A DNA stretch of 21,803 nucleotides from Ruminococcus sp. AF46-10NS (GTDB lineage Bacteria; Bacillota; Clostridia; Lachnospirales; Lachnospiraceae), in the NCBI RefSeq assembly GCF_003474435.1, contig NZ_QRNF01000047.1, positions 1 to 21,803 on the forward strand. Direction: 5' to 3'. A program made the translations under genes and the position numbers. Numbering within the stretch: the first letter of the stretch is position 1; every line of letters starts with the position of its first letter. The notes below the pieces were generated by a model, which saw nothing but the letters and a program-made list of their open reading frames with translations, was not told where the DNA came from and made no database searches. Positions 1 to 7,087 of this stretch are shown here, one piece after another.

Positions 1-211
1 AACTGCCGTTTTTATAAATTTCAAATTTAGGAAGAAAAGTAAGTACTTTCTGAACAACCATTCCTACTTCATTTCCATAGGCATCATAAATTACAAGTTT
101 ATGTCCCCAGGACAACTGGCCTTTTACTACATAAACAGTGTTGCCTGCTTCATCATAGATATCATAGCTGTCAAACCATGAAAACAGCCTTTGTTTAAAC
201 AATAACTTCAT
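1..211 (-). CDS. LURP-one-related / YxjI-like protein, 3' end beyond window
   Basis: The reverse strand encodes 70 residues beginning MKLLFKQRLFSWFDSYDIYD and stays open to the window edge, so only the N-terminal part is present. The text (DEAGNTVYVVKG, then a GHKLVIYD strand and EVGMVVQK) matches the start of the LURP-one-related / DUF567 fold seen in B. subtilis YxjI: short beta strands with repeated D..G turns. Such proteins are small cytoplasmic beta-barrel proteins with a buried helix, and their role is poorly known. The start codon at 209-211 is preceded by AAAGG and, further away, GGAGAG. The family call rests on the N-terminal third only. I infer nothing about function. Confidence 0.6.
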   Translation of the reverse strand, partial: MKLLFKQRLFSWFDSYDIYDEAGNTVYVVKGQLSWGHKLVIYDAYGNEVGMVVQKVLTFLPKFEIYKNGS

Positions 212-387
212 ACCTTTTCACCGCTCTCTCCAACAGATATAATTGGTTCTTTATAAGTATCATAATACCATACCGGAACACCTTAAAAAATATGTAAATC
301 GAAGAATTAACCCATCTTATTTCACGGATTATGATAAAACACATATTACCAGCTATAAATCTCTACTTGTTCACAAAAAGATATAAA
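212..387. other. Intergenic; possible short ORF remnant on + strand
   Basis: No convincing gene. On the + strand a frame opens at a TTG (243) and ends at TAA (384-386), giving about 47 residues rich in K, Y, N and H (for example PEHLKKYVNRRINPSYF). It reads like protein rather than random sequence, but it has no ribosome site and I do not recognise it. It may be a leftover C-terminus. The stretch otherwise holds the leader of the gene ending at 1-211. Confidence 0.2.
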
Positions 388-425
388 AAAGACCATCTAC
401 TGCTTGTTTACGGTAAATGATCTTT
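388..425 (-). terminator. Rho-independent terminator of the radical SAM operon
   Basis: Arms 388-402 and 411-425 pair over 15 positions with three G:U-type positions, around an 8-nt loop. On the reverse strand the stem is followed by TTTTTTATAT. It lies about 60 nt past the stop of the SPL-type gene (486), so it most likely ends the MarR-radical SAM operon. Confidence 0.6.
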
Positions 426-485
426 TCATTGCAATATTTAATTAAATATCATACTGAGCCGATTGTCATCCCTGCAAACTCGAAG

Positions 486-1393
486 TTAGCGATTTCTTTT
501 TCCGGTATTCTCTGTCCCACGGATTTCCTCATGATAGAAATAATCTACGATCACCGGATGCCCCTGCGGGACTCTGCCATAAGGCATTTCATTATCCACA
601 AAGGCACAATCATACTTCTTAGCCATTTTCTCAGCTTTTACTTCAAGTGCTTCAAAGTAGCTGCGGTTATGCTTGTTATAGATCTCGTCGTAAAGTGGTA
701 CAAGATCAGGATATTTTCCGGCGATATAATCCATAATTGTCTTTTTGAAACCGCCTCGAAGATTGAGATTTTCGAGCCAGAACAGATCGCACTGATCCTT
801 TACCCGCTCAAAGATTGCTTCAAAATCCGTGATACCGGGGAATACCGGGGATACGAAACAGACTGTACGGATACCTGCCTTATATACCTGCTTCATAGCA
901 GCGATACGGTGCTCAATGCTCGAAGCAGAATCCATATCGTTCTTGAAATTTTCATCAAGTGTGTTGATCGACCATGAAACGGTTACACGTCCAAGCTTCT
1001 TCAACAGATCAATATCCCGTACCACAAGATCCGACTTTGTGCAGATCAGAATATCTGCGTCACTGCCGATCAGCTGCTCCAGAAGTTTTCTGGTATTCCC
1101 GAATTGCTCCTCCTGTGGATTGTAGCCATCTGTCACAGAACCGATGACCACCCGCTGTCCGGCATATTTCTTCGGATTTTTAATTTCCGGCCAATGCTTC
1201 ACATCAAGGAAAGTGCCCCATTCCTCCTTGTGCCCGGTAAAACGCTTCATAAAAGAAGCATAGCAATACTTGCAGGCATGTGTACAGCCACATAGGGATT
1301 GACCGAGTAACCGCCTACCGGCAGACTAGACTTAGTCATGATGTTCTTTGTTTCCACCTCACGAATGAGGATTCCATTTATTACTTCTTCCAT
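486..1393 (-). pseudogene. SPL-family radical SAM protein, frameshifted at the FeS-cluster motif
   Basis: The protein resembles the SPL (spore photoproduct lyase-like) radical SAM family, which uses a 4Fe-4S cluster and S-adenosylmethionine. The natural start is ATG 1391-1393, overlapping the stop of the upstream DUF5131 gene by 13 bp. From there 35 residues (MEEVINGILIREVETK... to VNPYV) read normally. The frame then breaks at the CC of 1288-1289. With one more C (three instead of two on the + strand) the reading continues GCTHACKYCYASFMKRF, which carries the CxxxCxxC cluster motif, and runs about 265 further residues to the stop at 486. As written, the upstream frame stops near 1248. A downstream ATG (1248-1250) gives 254 residues without the cluster cysteines and so could not be active. 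The missing base sits in a short homopolymer (GGG to GG), so a sequencing error or a recent mutation are both possible. The rest of the gene is undamaged. Confidence 0.8.
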
Positions 1394-2070
1394 GATCTCT
1401 GCACCTCCAACACTTTATTAAATTCTTCCGGCATTTCCTGAATCATATTTTCATCCCCTATGATAGGGACAAGGTCTTCCTTCATAAACACCGGAATGCC
1501 GAGCTTATGTGCCTGGTCCGTCAGAGACCATGCCCATTCCGGCTCCGTATGAATCTTCCTGCTCTGAGCTCCGGTCATGGTACCGACAACGATCCAATTG
1601 ATTCCGGAAAGGTCAACTGTGCCGGGATCATCGAATAACGGCTCAAAGGTAACATGGTAATGTTTTGCTCTGACGTTTTTCCGAAGGGCGTCGATACGCC
1701 ACCGTTCTGCTTTCCTCGTCACCGTAACGCCAAACCATGCGTTTTCCAGATCGGTATCAAAATCCAGCAAATCAGGTCGCTTGGTAAGGAACAGGAACTG
1801 ATGCTGTAGATTTTCACGGATCTTTGCAAATACCTCGTCTCTCCATTCCGGCTTCCATCCAGAGAGATCGCTCATGCCGGTAAGAAGAAAGTTCTGCGGA
1901 CGTTTCTTTTCCATCATCTTGAGCTTACCCAGAAAGAATTCAGGGTCAGCGAAATCATCAATCATATGCCAGCGTTTCACGTTGTTGCGGGCATAGCAAT
2001 ATGTACACCCCACTGTGCAGCCAATGACGATATTCATGTTCTGAATCTGATCTTTGATACAAATACTCAT
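1381..2070 (-). CDS. DUF5131 / phage Gp37-Gp68-like radical SAM protein
   Basis: A 229-residue protein whose N-terminus carries C18xxxC22xxC25 (GCTVGCTYCYARN), the 4Fe-4S binding motif of radical SAM enzymes. It is followed by FLLTGMSDLSGW, LFLTKRPD, WFGVTV, HVTFEPLF and a late GIPVFMKED. This order is typical of the DUF5131 (phage Gp37/Gp68) family. Substrate unknown. I chose ATG 2068-2070 because it forms an ATGA overlap with the MarR stop, with GAGGAG 11 nt upstream. The GTG 12 nt earlier sits only 2-3 nt from that ribosome site. The gene lies between the MarR repressor and the SPL-type gene and overlaps both, so the three are translationally coupled. Pairing of two different radical SAM proteins suggests one shared pathway. 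That last point is inference. Confidence 0.78.
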   Translation of the reverse strand: MSICIKDQIQNMNIVIGCTVGCTYCYARNNVKRWHMIDDFADPEFFLGKLKMMEKKRPQNFLLTGMSDLSGWKPEWRDEVFAKIRENLQHQFLFLTKRPDLLDFDTDLENAWFGVTVTRKAERWRIDALRKNVRAKHYHVTFEPLFDDPGTVDLSGINWIVVGTMTGAQSRKIHTEPEWAWSLTDQAHKLGIPVFMKEDLVPIIGDENMIQEMPEEFNKVLEVQRSWKK

Positions 2071-2504
2071 GACTTCTGCCACTCCTCAAGATTCTTTCTG
2101 ATGCGGTCGAGGCATTCCTCAAACAGGGTAATTTCTTCCTCTGAAAAACCTTTGTAGTAAATACTGCCCATCTCATCAGATACAGAATCGTACTCGCCCT
2201 TTAAGGCATGTGCCTTCTCAGTCAGAAACAGGAGCGTTTTCCTTTTGTCCGTTTCAGACTGAACACGGCTTATCAGCCCTTGATTTTCCATTCTTTCCAG
2301 CATCGTAGTAAGAGATGTTATCGCTAATCCGCATTTAGTCGAGAGTGACCTGATTGAAATACCATCCTTCTGCCACAGCACATAAAGAATACGCCCCTGG
2401 GCTCCATTAAATGCATCAATATTCTTTTCACTGAGAATCTTCTCGAAAATCCGGTCTCCAAGCTGTTTTATTTTGGTAACAAGAAATCCTCCATTCATTT
2501 CCAT
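2067..2504 (-). CDS. MarR-family transcriptional regulator
   Basis: A 145-residue winged-helix repressor. Residues 36-100 form the MarR DNA-binding core: AQGRILYVLWQKDGISIRSLS (helices 2-3), GLAITSLTTMLERMENQGLI (recognition helix) and the wing RVQSETDKRKTLLFLTEKA. The remaining helices at both ends form the dimer interface. Length is normal for the family. ATG 2502-2504 has AGGAG 7 nt upstream. It is the first gene of a leftward operon with the two radical SAM genes, and its promoter contains a 17-bp perfect inverted repeat, so autorepression is very likely. The inducing signal cannot be seen. There are few cysteines, so a small ligand is more likely than a thiol switch. Confidence 0.9.
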   Translation of the reverse strand: MEMNGGFLVTKIKQLGDRIFEKILSEKNIDAFNGAQGRILYVLWQKDGISIRSLSTKCGLAITSLTTMLERMENQGLISRVQSETDKRKTLLFLTEKAHALKGEYDSVSDEMGSIYYKGFSEEEITLFEECLDRIRKNLEEWQKS

Positions 2505-2507
2505 ACA

Positions 2508-2563
2508 AAAGCTCCTATATAGTAGTTTATTAAAAACATACTATATAGGAGCTTTATTGTCAA
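2508..2563 (-). promoter_or_regulatory. MarR operon promoter with a 17-bp perfect operator dyad
   Basis: On the reverse strand TTGACA (2558-2563), a 17-nt spacer and TATGTT (2535-2540) form a sigma-A-type promoter. Two perfectly inverted 17-bp arms lie at 2508-2524 and 2539-2555 (AAAGCTCCTATATAGTA and its complement), 14 nt apart. One arm fills the -35/-10 spacer. The other covers the transcription start and the ribosome site. Each arm contains CTATATAG. The arrangement is what a self-repressing MarR dimer pair would use. The mRNA 5' end could also fold the downstream arm, but the upstream arm lies outside the transcript, so this is a DNA operator rather than an attenuator. Confidence 0.75.
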
Positions 2564-2647
2564 CAGTTTATATGTCTTAATAGGTAAATTCTGTTTTTTT
2601 CAATTCGCCAAACTGGAATTGTTCAAGCTTTTCAAATACTAACGTCC

Positions 2648-2980
2648 TTAATTCTGTTCAATAATTGATTTATAGTAGTTACCAAAGTCAGCAAGTGAAT
2701 TAACAATTGGAAGCATTTTTGTTCCGAGTTCCGTTAAGCCGTATTCAACTCTCGGTGGCTGCTCATGGTAATCGTGGCGATATGCCAGCCCATCACTCAT
2801 CATTTGTCTTAAACTATCTGTCAAAACCTTTTGTGAAATACCATCTATACTTCGTTGTAGCTCATTGAATCTCCATGGACGCTCTTTCAAGTTACGCAAA
2901 ATCAGCAGTTTCCATTTTCCTCCGATAAGAGATACTGCTGTTGCAACTGGGCATTCCGGTAATTCTTCTTTTGCTCGCAT
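2648..2980 (-). CDS. HxlR-family transcriptional regulator
   Basis: A 110-residue protein with the full HxlR winged helix: ECPVATAVSLIGGKWKLLIL, then RFNELQRSIDGISQKVLTDSLRQM (recognition helix), DGLAYRHDYHEQPPRVEYGLTE (wing) and GTKMLPIVNSLADF (dimer helix). Cys10 sits at the position of the redox-sensing N-terminal cysteine known from YodB/HypR-type members. ATG 2978-2980 is chosen because GGAGG is 8 nt upstream; the GTG at 2987-2989 overlaps that site. The gene is divergent from the cupin gene at 3121 and shares a 140-bp regulatory region with it. It probably controls that gene, as HxlR proteins usually do. An electrophile or oxidant signal is plausible but inferred. Confidence 0.88.
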   Translation of the reverse strand: MRAKEELPECPVATAVSLIGGKWKLLILRNLKERPWRFNELQRSIDGISQKVLTDSLRQMMSDGLAYRHDYHEQPPRVEYGLTELGTKMLPIVNSLADFGNYYKSIIEQN

Positions 2981-2999
2981 AATTCTCACCTCCGAGTCT

Positions 3000-3035
3000 A
3001 TTGTAACACATTCATTTTTGAGTGTACAGTTACAA
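3000..3035 (-). promoter_or_regulatory. HxlR gene promoter and candidate operator
   Basis: Reverse-strand TGTACA (3023-3028), 17-nt spacer, TACAAT (3000-3005). The same stretch holds a 7-bp inverted repeat TTGTAAC (3001-3007) / GTTACAA (3029-3035), with inner ACAC / GTGT arms at 3006-3009 and 3022-3025. One arm covers the -10 element, as expected for autoregulation. The -35 match is weak. Confidence 0.5.
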
Positions 3036-3047
3036 AAAGGTGCGTAC

Positions 3048-3076
3048 TTGTTTTTGTATGTGTCTCACACTATACT
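3048..3076 (+). promoter_or_regulatory. Promoter of the cupin gene
   Basis: TTGTTT (3048-3053), exactly 17 nt, then TATACT (3071-3076). Transcription would start near 3083, about 38 nt before the cupin ATG. The sequence GTACTTG at the -35 partly mirrors AGTGTAC at 3021-3027, so an HxlR dimer could bridge both promoters. Confidence 0.6.
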
Positions 3077-3120
3077 AATACCAAGCAACCAGAAACTACA
3101 AATTAACTATGGAGGTTATT

Positions 3121-3474
3121 ATGGCAAATTACACAAAAACAACTATTGGAAAGGAAAACCGAATTGAGCTGCATGAAAAGTTGTCTTTAACAGGTGCAGA
3201 AATCAGTTTAAACGAACTACCTGCAGGAGCAAATGTCCCATTTGTTCATTCTCATAAAAAAAATGAAGAAATCTATGGAATTCTTTCAGGTAACGGCAAA
3301 GCCATAATTGATGGAGAAGAAATTAGCCTTTCAACTGGAGACTGGCTAAAAATCGCACCTACTGCAAAGCGTCAGTTTTTTGCATCCGATATTTCTGGAA
3401 TTACTTATATCTGCATTCAGGTAAAAGAAAATTCTCTGGAACATTTTACAGCAGAGGATGCCGTAATCGGCTAA
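3121..3474 (+). CDS. Small single-domain cupin protein
   Basis: A 117-residue protein of the cupin_2 type. The first cupin motif is visible as PFVHSHKKNEEIYGILSGNG (roughly residues 42-61), with two His and one Glu that normally hold a metal. It is followed by GEEISLSTGDWLKIAP, the second motif, where the usual second-motif His is not obvious. ATG 3121 has GGAGG 5 nt upstream; the earlier in-frame ATG at 3109 overlaps the ribosome site. Such proteins bind small molecules or act as isomerases/dioxygenases, and the substrate cannot be named. It is a single-gene unit between its promoter and a strong terminator, divergent from HxlR. A role in detoxifying the compound that HxlR senses is inferred. 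Confidence 0.85.
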   Translation: MANYTKTTIGKENRIELHEKLSLTGAEISLNELPAGANVPFVHSHKKNEEIYGILSGNGKAIIDGEEISLSTGDWLKIAPTAKRQFFASDISGITYICIQVKENSLEHFTAEDAVIG

Positions 3475-3494
3475 TTAAAAGTATTTATTTACAA

Positions 3495-3538
3495 AAATGC
3501 ACAGTTCACGATAAGCTAAGAACTGTGCATTTCTTTTT
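3495..3538 (+). terminator. Rho-independent terminator of the cupin gene
   Basis: Perfect 13-bp stem AAATGCACAGTTC (3495-3507) with its complement at 3520-3532, a 12-nt loop, then CTTTTTG. It starts 20 nt after the cupin stop. Confidence 0.88.
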
Positions 3539-3579
3539 GTTCAATATTACGTTTTCTCAATTTTTCAAACAAGAAGTTA

Positions 3580-3726
3580 TCAGTGATTATCTTTTAGAAA
3601 ACAGCCAACTACAGCGACGCCAAATCCAAGAACACCTAGGACATATACCCAAAAATTATTTGTTGTCACAGCAATTCCTAAAGGTATTATTGCAATCCCC
3701 AATAACTCAATCTTAATTCCTTTCAT
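3580..3726 (-). CDS. Small two-segment membrane protein (48 residues)
   Basis: A short reverse-strand gene reading MKGIKIELLGIAIIPLGIAV, a TTNN turn, then FWVYVLGVLGFGVAVVGCFL and a charged tail KDNH. Two hydrophobic segments (about 7-20 and 25-44) joined by a short polar turn suggest a helical hairpin in the membrane. Start ATG 3724-3726 has GAAGG 8 nt upstream. Low-complexity hydrophobic text with charged ends is what real small membrane proteins look like, but I cannot name a family. It lies downstream of the MetK-like fragment and the histidine kinase, in the same direction, and converges on the cupin gene. Confidence 0.55.
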   Translation of the reverse strand: MKGIKIELLGIAIIPLGIAVTTNNFWVYVLGVLGFGVAVVGCFLKDNH

Positions 3727-3740
3727 CGCAAATACCTTCG

Positions 3741-3977
3741 TTACAAACTTGAATTTGTAGAATCCTGATCGGACATATTGTCGTTCTTGATCTTCCCAGC
3801 GGTTTCCATGACAGCTTCCGCCAGCGGGCGAATATCCATAACAGAGGTGTCCTCCTGGTGCTGGGTGCTGATAAGAAATGTGGTGATGCGACCCGTATCA
3901 TAATCATAAGAAACTTGCGCTTTCGCATCCGACAAGACCAGTGCAAACTTTTCATCAGAATTAACTTCTTTGTTTTC
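3741..3977 (-). pseudogene. Fragment resembling S-adenosylmethionine synthetase (MetK)
   Basis: About 78 codons, beginning directly after the kinase stop and in the same frame. The segment DAKAQVSYDYDTGRITTFLI followed by STQHQEDTS resembles the middle of MetK: a D(A/G)K.QV...Y strand, then the (V/I)STQH signature. The text after it (MDIRPLAEAVMETAGKIKND) fits the helix that follows in that enzyme. A full MetK has about 390 residues; here only some 50 are recognisable, with no ATG and no ribosome site. The only start in frame is a TTG at 3935. It is best read as a decayed piece, and the family call rests on one motif. Confidence 0.4.
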
Positions 3978-5909
3978 CTAATCGTGTTTAATGTATTTAG
4001 TGATAGTATCGATTAATTCCTCCATGTTAATCGGCTTGGAAATATGGTCATTCATGCCTGAATCCAGGGATTCCTGAATATCATCTATAAAAGCATTTGC
4101 AGACAAAGCTATAATTGGAATCGTAACTGCATCGGATCGCTCTATACCTAGAGCTCGAATGGCTTTCGTTGCTTGGTGTCCATCCATGTTTGGCATCATA
4201 ATATCCATCAAAATAAGATCGTATGTGCCTCGTGGATGATTTTTAAACAAATTCACAACTTCTTTTCCGTCTGATGCGCGTGTTACGGTCATACCAGCAT
4301 CTTCCAGCATTATCGTAGCAAGTTCAGCATTTAGATCATTATCCTCAGCCATAAGAACATTAATACCCGTCAAATCTCTATGCAGATGTTGTTTTTGTTC
4401 TGATTGAATAACCTGTTCTGGCAACTCCAGTGGGATCTCCACTGTGAATGTAGAACCTACACCTTTTTTGCTCTCAACAGCAATCGAACCGCCCATCATA
4501 TCCACATATTTTTTTGTGATGGCCATGCCAAGACCGGTTCCCTTATATTGAGTTCTGGCATTAGCACCATCTTCTTGTGAAAACGGATCGAATAATTTTT
4601 TCTGGAACTCTTCGCTCATGCCAATACCGTTATCTCGAACAACATAACGAATTATGATATGTTTCTCATCCGCTCCTGGGTAACTGCTGATATCCAAAGT
4701 AATCTTTCCGCCGTCCTTTGTGAATTTCACAGCATTGCCAAGAAGATTCACCAAAACTTCCCGGATACGCACAACATCCGCAAGGACATATGGGTTCTTT
4801 GGGATTTCTCGATGTACTTCAAACTTAAGATCTCGAGTATAAAGAAGTCCATTCATAATCGCCTGGACGTTATCTGTCAATTGAGTAATGTCCACTGGCT
4901 CGGGCGAAATAGTAACTTTTCCACTTTCAATGCGAGTAAAATCCAGAACGTCATTCAACAAAGAGAGAAGATGATTCGAACTTTTTTGAACTTTCTCCAA
5001 GCTATCATGAATATCTGAAACTGTGTTCTGGTGAAGCGCAATGTTTGTAAATCCAATAATGGCATTCATCGGCGTTCTGATGTCATGGCTAATACTAAGC
5101 AAAAACGCAGATTTTGCTTTGTTGGCAGCATGTGCTTCCTCAGCGGCGGTCATTAATAATTGATTTTGTTTTTGCTCTTCTGCCTTGCTTTTCTGGTAAA
5201 CATAATAGGTATATAGACAAATTAAAAGCAATACAGCTCCTGCGACTAAACCGCAGATGATGGAAATATGATTCGTCTTTTCAACCATTCCATAAGCTGA
5301 TTGCATATCCATTTCAATGCAAAATGCGCCAATGATTTCTCCTGTCCCATCATGATTTGCTCTTACAGGATAGCAAGCCGTAAAAATCGGACCCCATGTT
5401 GTATCAATGATATCATGAGAGTACACATTCTCCCCAGAAATAGCCCTATCAATATACGGAACCATTTCTTCCTCAATATAATCTCCAGGGTGTCTTACAT
5501 CATCCGCATCCGGATCCAAACCGTCTACCACATAAACGAGTTTTCCTTCTTCATTTTTTTTAGCGGTGTAAATATATCGAGTAGAATTCAGTGTTCTGAT
5601 TTCATTGAAATATGAAGAAATATCCTTATATAATTGCTTCTTTTCATCAGATTGATCTTTGATTTGATCAAAATCTTCTTTGCCGATTCTTCCATCCACA
5701 AGTTTGTGTACTGCATCTGCACTCGCTGTGTCACGTGTGATTTCTGTTTCAAGGGCGGTCTTAGTGTAAGAACTTTGCAGAATATATGTGTACGACGCTA
5801 TTACCAAAATTATCAAAAGTCCCGCAATCACAAAGATACTGCCTGTATTCTTCAGCCTAAGGAGTTTTTTCAAATTAATTCCTTCTTTTGTTTTCTTCAT
5901 GCTACTCAT
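3978..5909 (-). CDS. Membrane hybrid histidine kinase / response regulator
   Basis: A 643-residue hybrid sensor. A positively charged N-tail leads to TM1 (about 24-43), an extracellular sensor region (45-212, Cache-like, with the ExIRTLNSTRYIYT, DGLDPDADD and GPIFTACYPV segments), TM2 (214-237) and a short coiled linker. HisKA follows with phospho-acceptor H275 in SISHDIRTPMNAIIGF. The ATPase domain has an N box (N388/N392, NLLGNAVKFT), DNGIG 426-430 and GTGLG 457-461. The C-terminal receiver has acid pair E522/D523, phospho-acceptor D569 (LILMDIMMPNMDG), S603 and K625. All catalytic residues are present. ATG 5907-5909 has GGAGG 6 nt upstream. No separate output domain or DNA-binding partner is encoded nearby, so the phosphate target lies elsewhere. 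The ligand is unknown. Confidence 0.93.
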   Translation of the reverse strand: MSSMKKTKEGINLKKLLRLKNTGSIFVIAGLLIILVIASYTYILQSSYTKTALETEITRDTASADAVHKLVDGRIGKEDFDQIKDQSDEKKQLYKDISSYFNEIRTLNSTRYIYTAKKNEEGKLVYVVDGLDPDADDVRHPGDYIEEEMVPYIDRAISGENVYSHDIIDTTWGPIFTACYPVRANHDGTGEIIGAFCIEMDMQSAYGMVEKTNHISIICGLVAGAVLLLICLYTYYVYQKSKAEEQKQNQLLMTAAEEAHAANKAKSAFLLSISHDIRTPMNAIIGFTNIALHQNTVSDIHDSLEKVQKSSNHLLSLLNDVLDFTRIESGKVTISPEPVDITQLTDNVQAIMNGLLYTRDLKFEVHREIPKNPYVLADVVRIREVLVNLLGNAVKFTKDGGKITLDISSYPGADEKHIIIRYVVRDNGIGMSEEFQKKLFDPFSQEDGANARTQYKGTGLGMAITKKYVDMMGGSIAVESKKGVGSTFTVEIPLELPEQVIQSEQKQHLHRDLTGINVLMAEDNDLNAELATIMLEDAGMTVTRASDGKEVVNLFKNHPRGTYDLILMDIMMPNMDGHQATKAIRALGIERSDAVTIPIIALSANAFIDDIQESLDSGMNDHISKPINMEELIDTITKYIKHD

Positions 5910-5932
5910 TCACATCCTCCAAATTCCGATTT

Positions 5933-6358
5933 CTATTTTCGTTTCCATAGCATAGTGTACTCTTTTTCACCAGTAGCTTCATCCAAGCCTTCACATTGAA
6001 TAATGAACCCTTCTCTTTGGTAAAAAGAAATTGCTCTGGCATTCTTCTGGTATACATTTAATCGTAAGCTAACTTTTTTATCCTTAACATAATCTAATAA
6101 AAGCTTACCTATGCCACATGACTGCATTTCATCGGAGACAAAAATCCCTTCTATATATTTATCATTTAGTCCTACAAATCCTTGTATCATTTTATCTGCT
6201 TCAAACACATAAACTTCGTATTGTGACATCATTTCTTTCACTAATTCATAATTACTTTTCCAGTATTGATTGGAAATAAAATAATGTGCTTTCAGATTTG
6301 TCTTTAACCATATGTCAGCGACTCTATCGATATCTCTGTTCAGCAACTTTCTAATCAT
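5933..6358 (-). CDS. GNAT-family N-acetyltransferase (YjaB-like)
   Basis: A 141-residue acetyltransferase. MIRKLLNRDIDRVADIWLKT opens the fold. GFVGLNDKYIEGIFVSDEMQ is the beta4-alpha region, and CGIGKLLLDYVK is the acetyl-CoA pyrophosphate loop (motif A, Q/RxxGxG/A type, here QSCGIG). RLNVYQKNARAISFYQREGF is motif B, with Tyr near the reaction centre. Size and order match YjaB-like stand-alone GNATs. The acceptor is unknown. I use ATG 6356-6358 (GGAG 10 nt upstream) rather than the ATG 24 nt earlier, because MIRKL is the family-typical start. It ends 23 nt before the histidine kinase start in the same direction, so the two may be cotranscribed. Confidence 0.85.
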   Translation of the reverse strand: MIRKLLNRDIDRVADIWLKTNLKAHYFISNQYWKSNYELVKEMMSQYEVYVFEADKMIQGFVGLNDKYIEGIFVSDEMQSCGIGKLLLDYVKDKKVSLRLNVYQKNARAISFYQREGFIIQCEGLDEATGEKEYTMLWKRK

Positions 6359-6382
6359 AACAAATATTCTCCACAACAACAT

Positions 6383-6739
6383 CCTTTATGCTTTTCACTT
6401 TTATCTATTCTATCACAAGCTTACCATTAATCATCGATTTTTTGATATTTTTTCTTTTACCCCACTGTAAAACAGCCTCTGAGCGTTTCGTTATATAGAG
6501 GGATACAAATAAGAGCAAGATCCACCCATGTTTAACGGTATTGCCATTTGGCCTCCCGTCAACCTATGGGTTTTATCTTGATGGGGATCTCCCCATACCC
6601 TCTCAATAACAGACGTTTCACTTGTCTGTTGGTTCCACCTGAAGGTGTTCACAGCACTATTTCTAATATCGGAAGGGACAGCCGATATTAAAATACGTGG
6701 ACTCCCGGTGGGAGGAATAGTCGCAGCGAAAGGAGGAAT
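6383..6739 (+). other. Gene-free stretch with five stacked inverted repeats, candidate oriT/leader of mobC
   Basis: No ORF is supported here. From 6581 to 6714 five separate dyads follow each other: ATGGGGA/TCCCCAT (6581-6587, 6590-6596), AACAGAC/GTCTGTT (6608-6614, 6624-6630), CACCT/AGGTG (6636-6640, 6643-6647), AATATCGG/CCGATATT (6665-6672, 6682-6689) and CTCCC/GGGAG (6702-6706, 6710-6714). All are perfect. They lie directly ahead of the mobC remnant, where mobilisable elements keep their oriT, so a relaxase/MobC binding region is the likeliest reading. A structured leader RNA is the alternative. Confidence 0.45.
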
Positions 6740-7087
6740 ATAAGAACAGAAAACAAAGATAAAGAACTAAATCACAGACATTTTATAGGATTACGTCTTA
6801 CAGATGTCGAACTGGATTTATTAGATCAAGGTGCAGCTTGTTTGTCCATTAGCCGATCAGAATATCTGAGAAAACTACTACTTGAAAAGCAAATCAATCA
6901 TCAGATTGAAGTTGTTGCAGGCATGAATGATCTCAGAAAACTGGTCAGTGAATATGGAAAGATCGGATCGAATCTAAATCAGATTGCCAAGCATTTTAAC
7001 AGCGGTGGCAGTCAGTCACGTGCTATTCTTCAGATGCAGATTCCGGAACCAGTGAGATCAAAAACAAAAGATCTCAATCCTCACTGA
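6740..7087 (+). pseudogene. mobC: MobC-like mobilisation protein, start codon lost and C-terminus replaced
   Basis: The frame reads RTENKDKELNHRHFIGLRLT, then DVELDLLDQGAACLSISRSE YLRKLLLEK, the ribbon-helix-helix of MobC proteins. It continues KLVSEYGKIGSNLNQIAKHF NSGG, the conserved MobC core. MobC binds oriT and helps the relaxase. Two defects are visible. Where ATG is expected, 4 nt after AGGAGG, there is ATA (6740), and the first usable start is a TTG inside the RHH at 6842. After NSGG the usual tail is missing and the frame ends QMQIPEPVRSKTKDLNPH. The last 14 nt overlap the cut end of the convergent parB gene. No relaxase follows. This is therefore a remnant of a mobilisable element. 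Confidence 0.65.

Noticed and set aside
417..977. 186-residue + strand ORF
   Set aside because: It is a shadow of the SPL-type gene on the other strand, which has clear protein homology.
2590..2625. Terminator of the HxlR gene (CAATTC...GAATTG)
   Set aside because: The T run precedes the stem on the + strand and there is none after it on the reverse strand.
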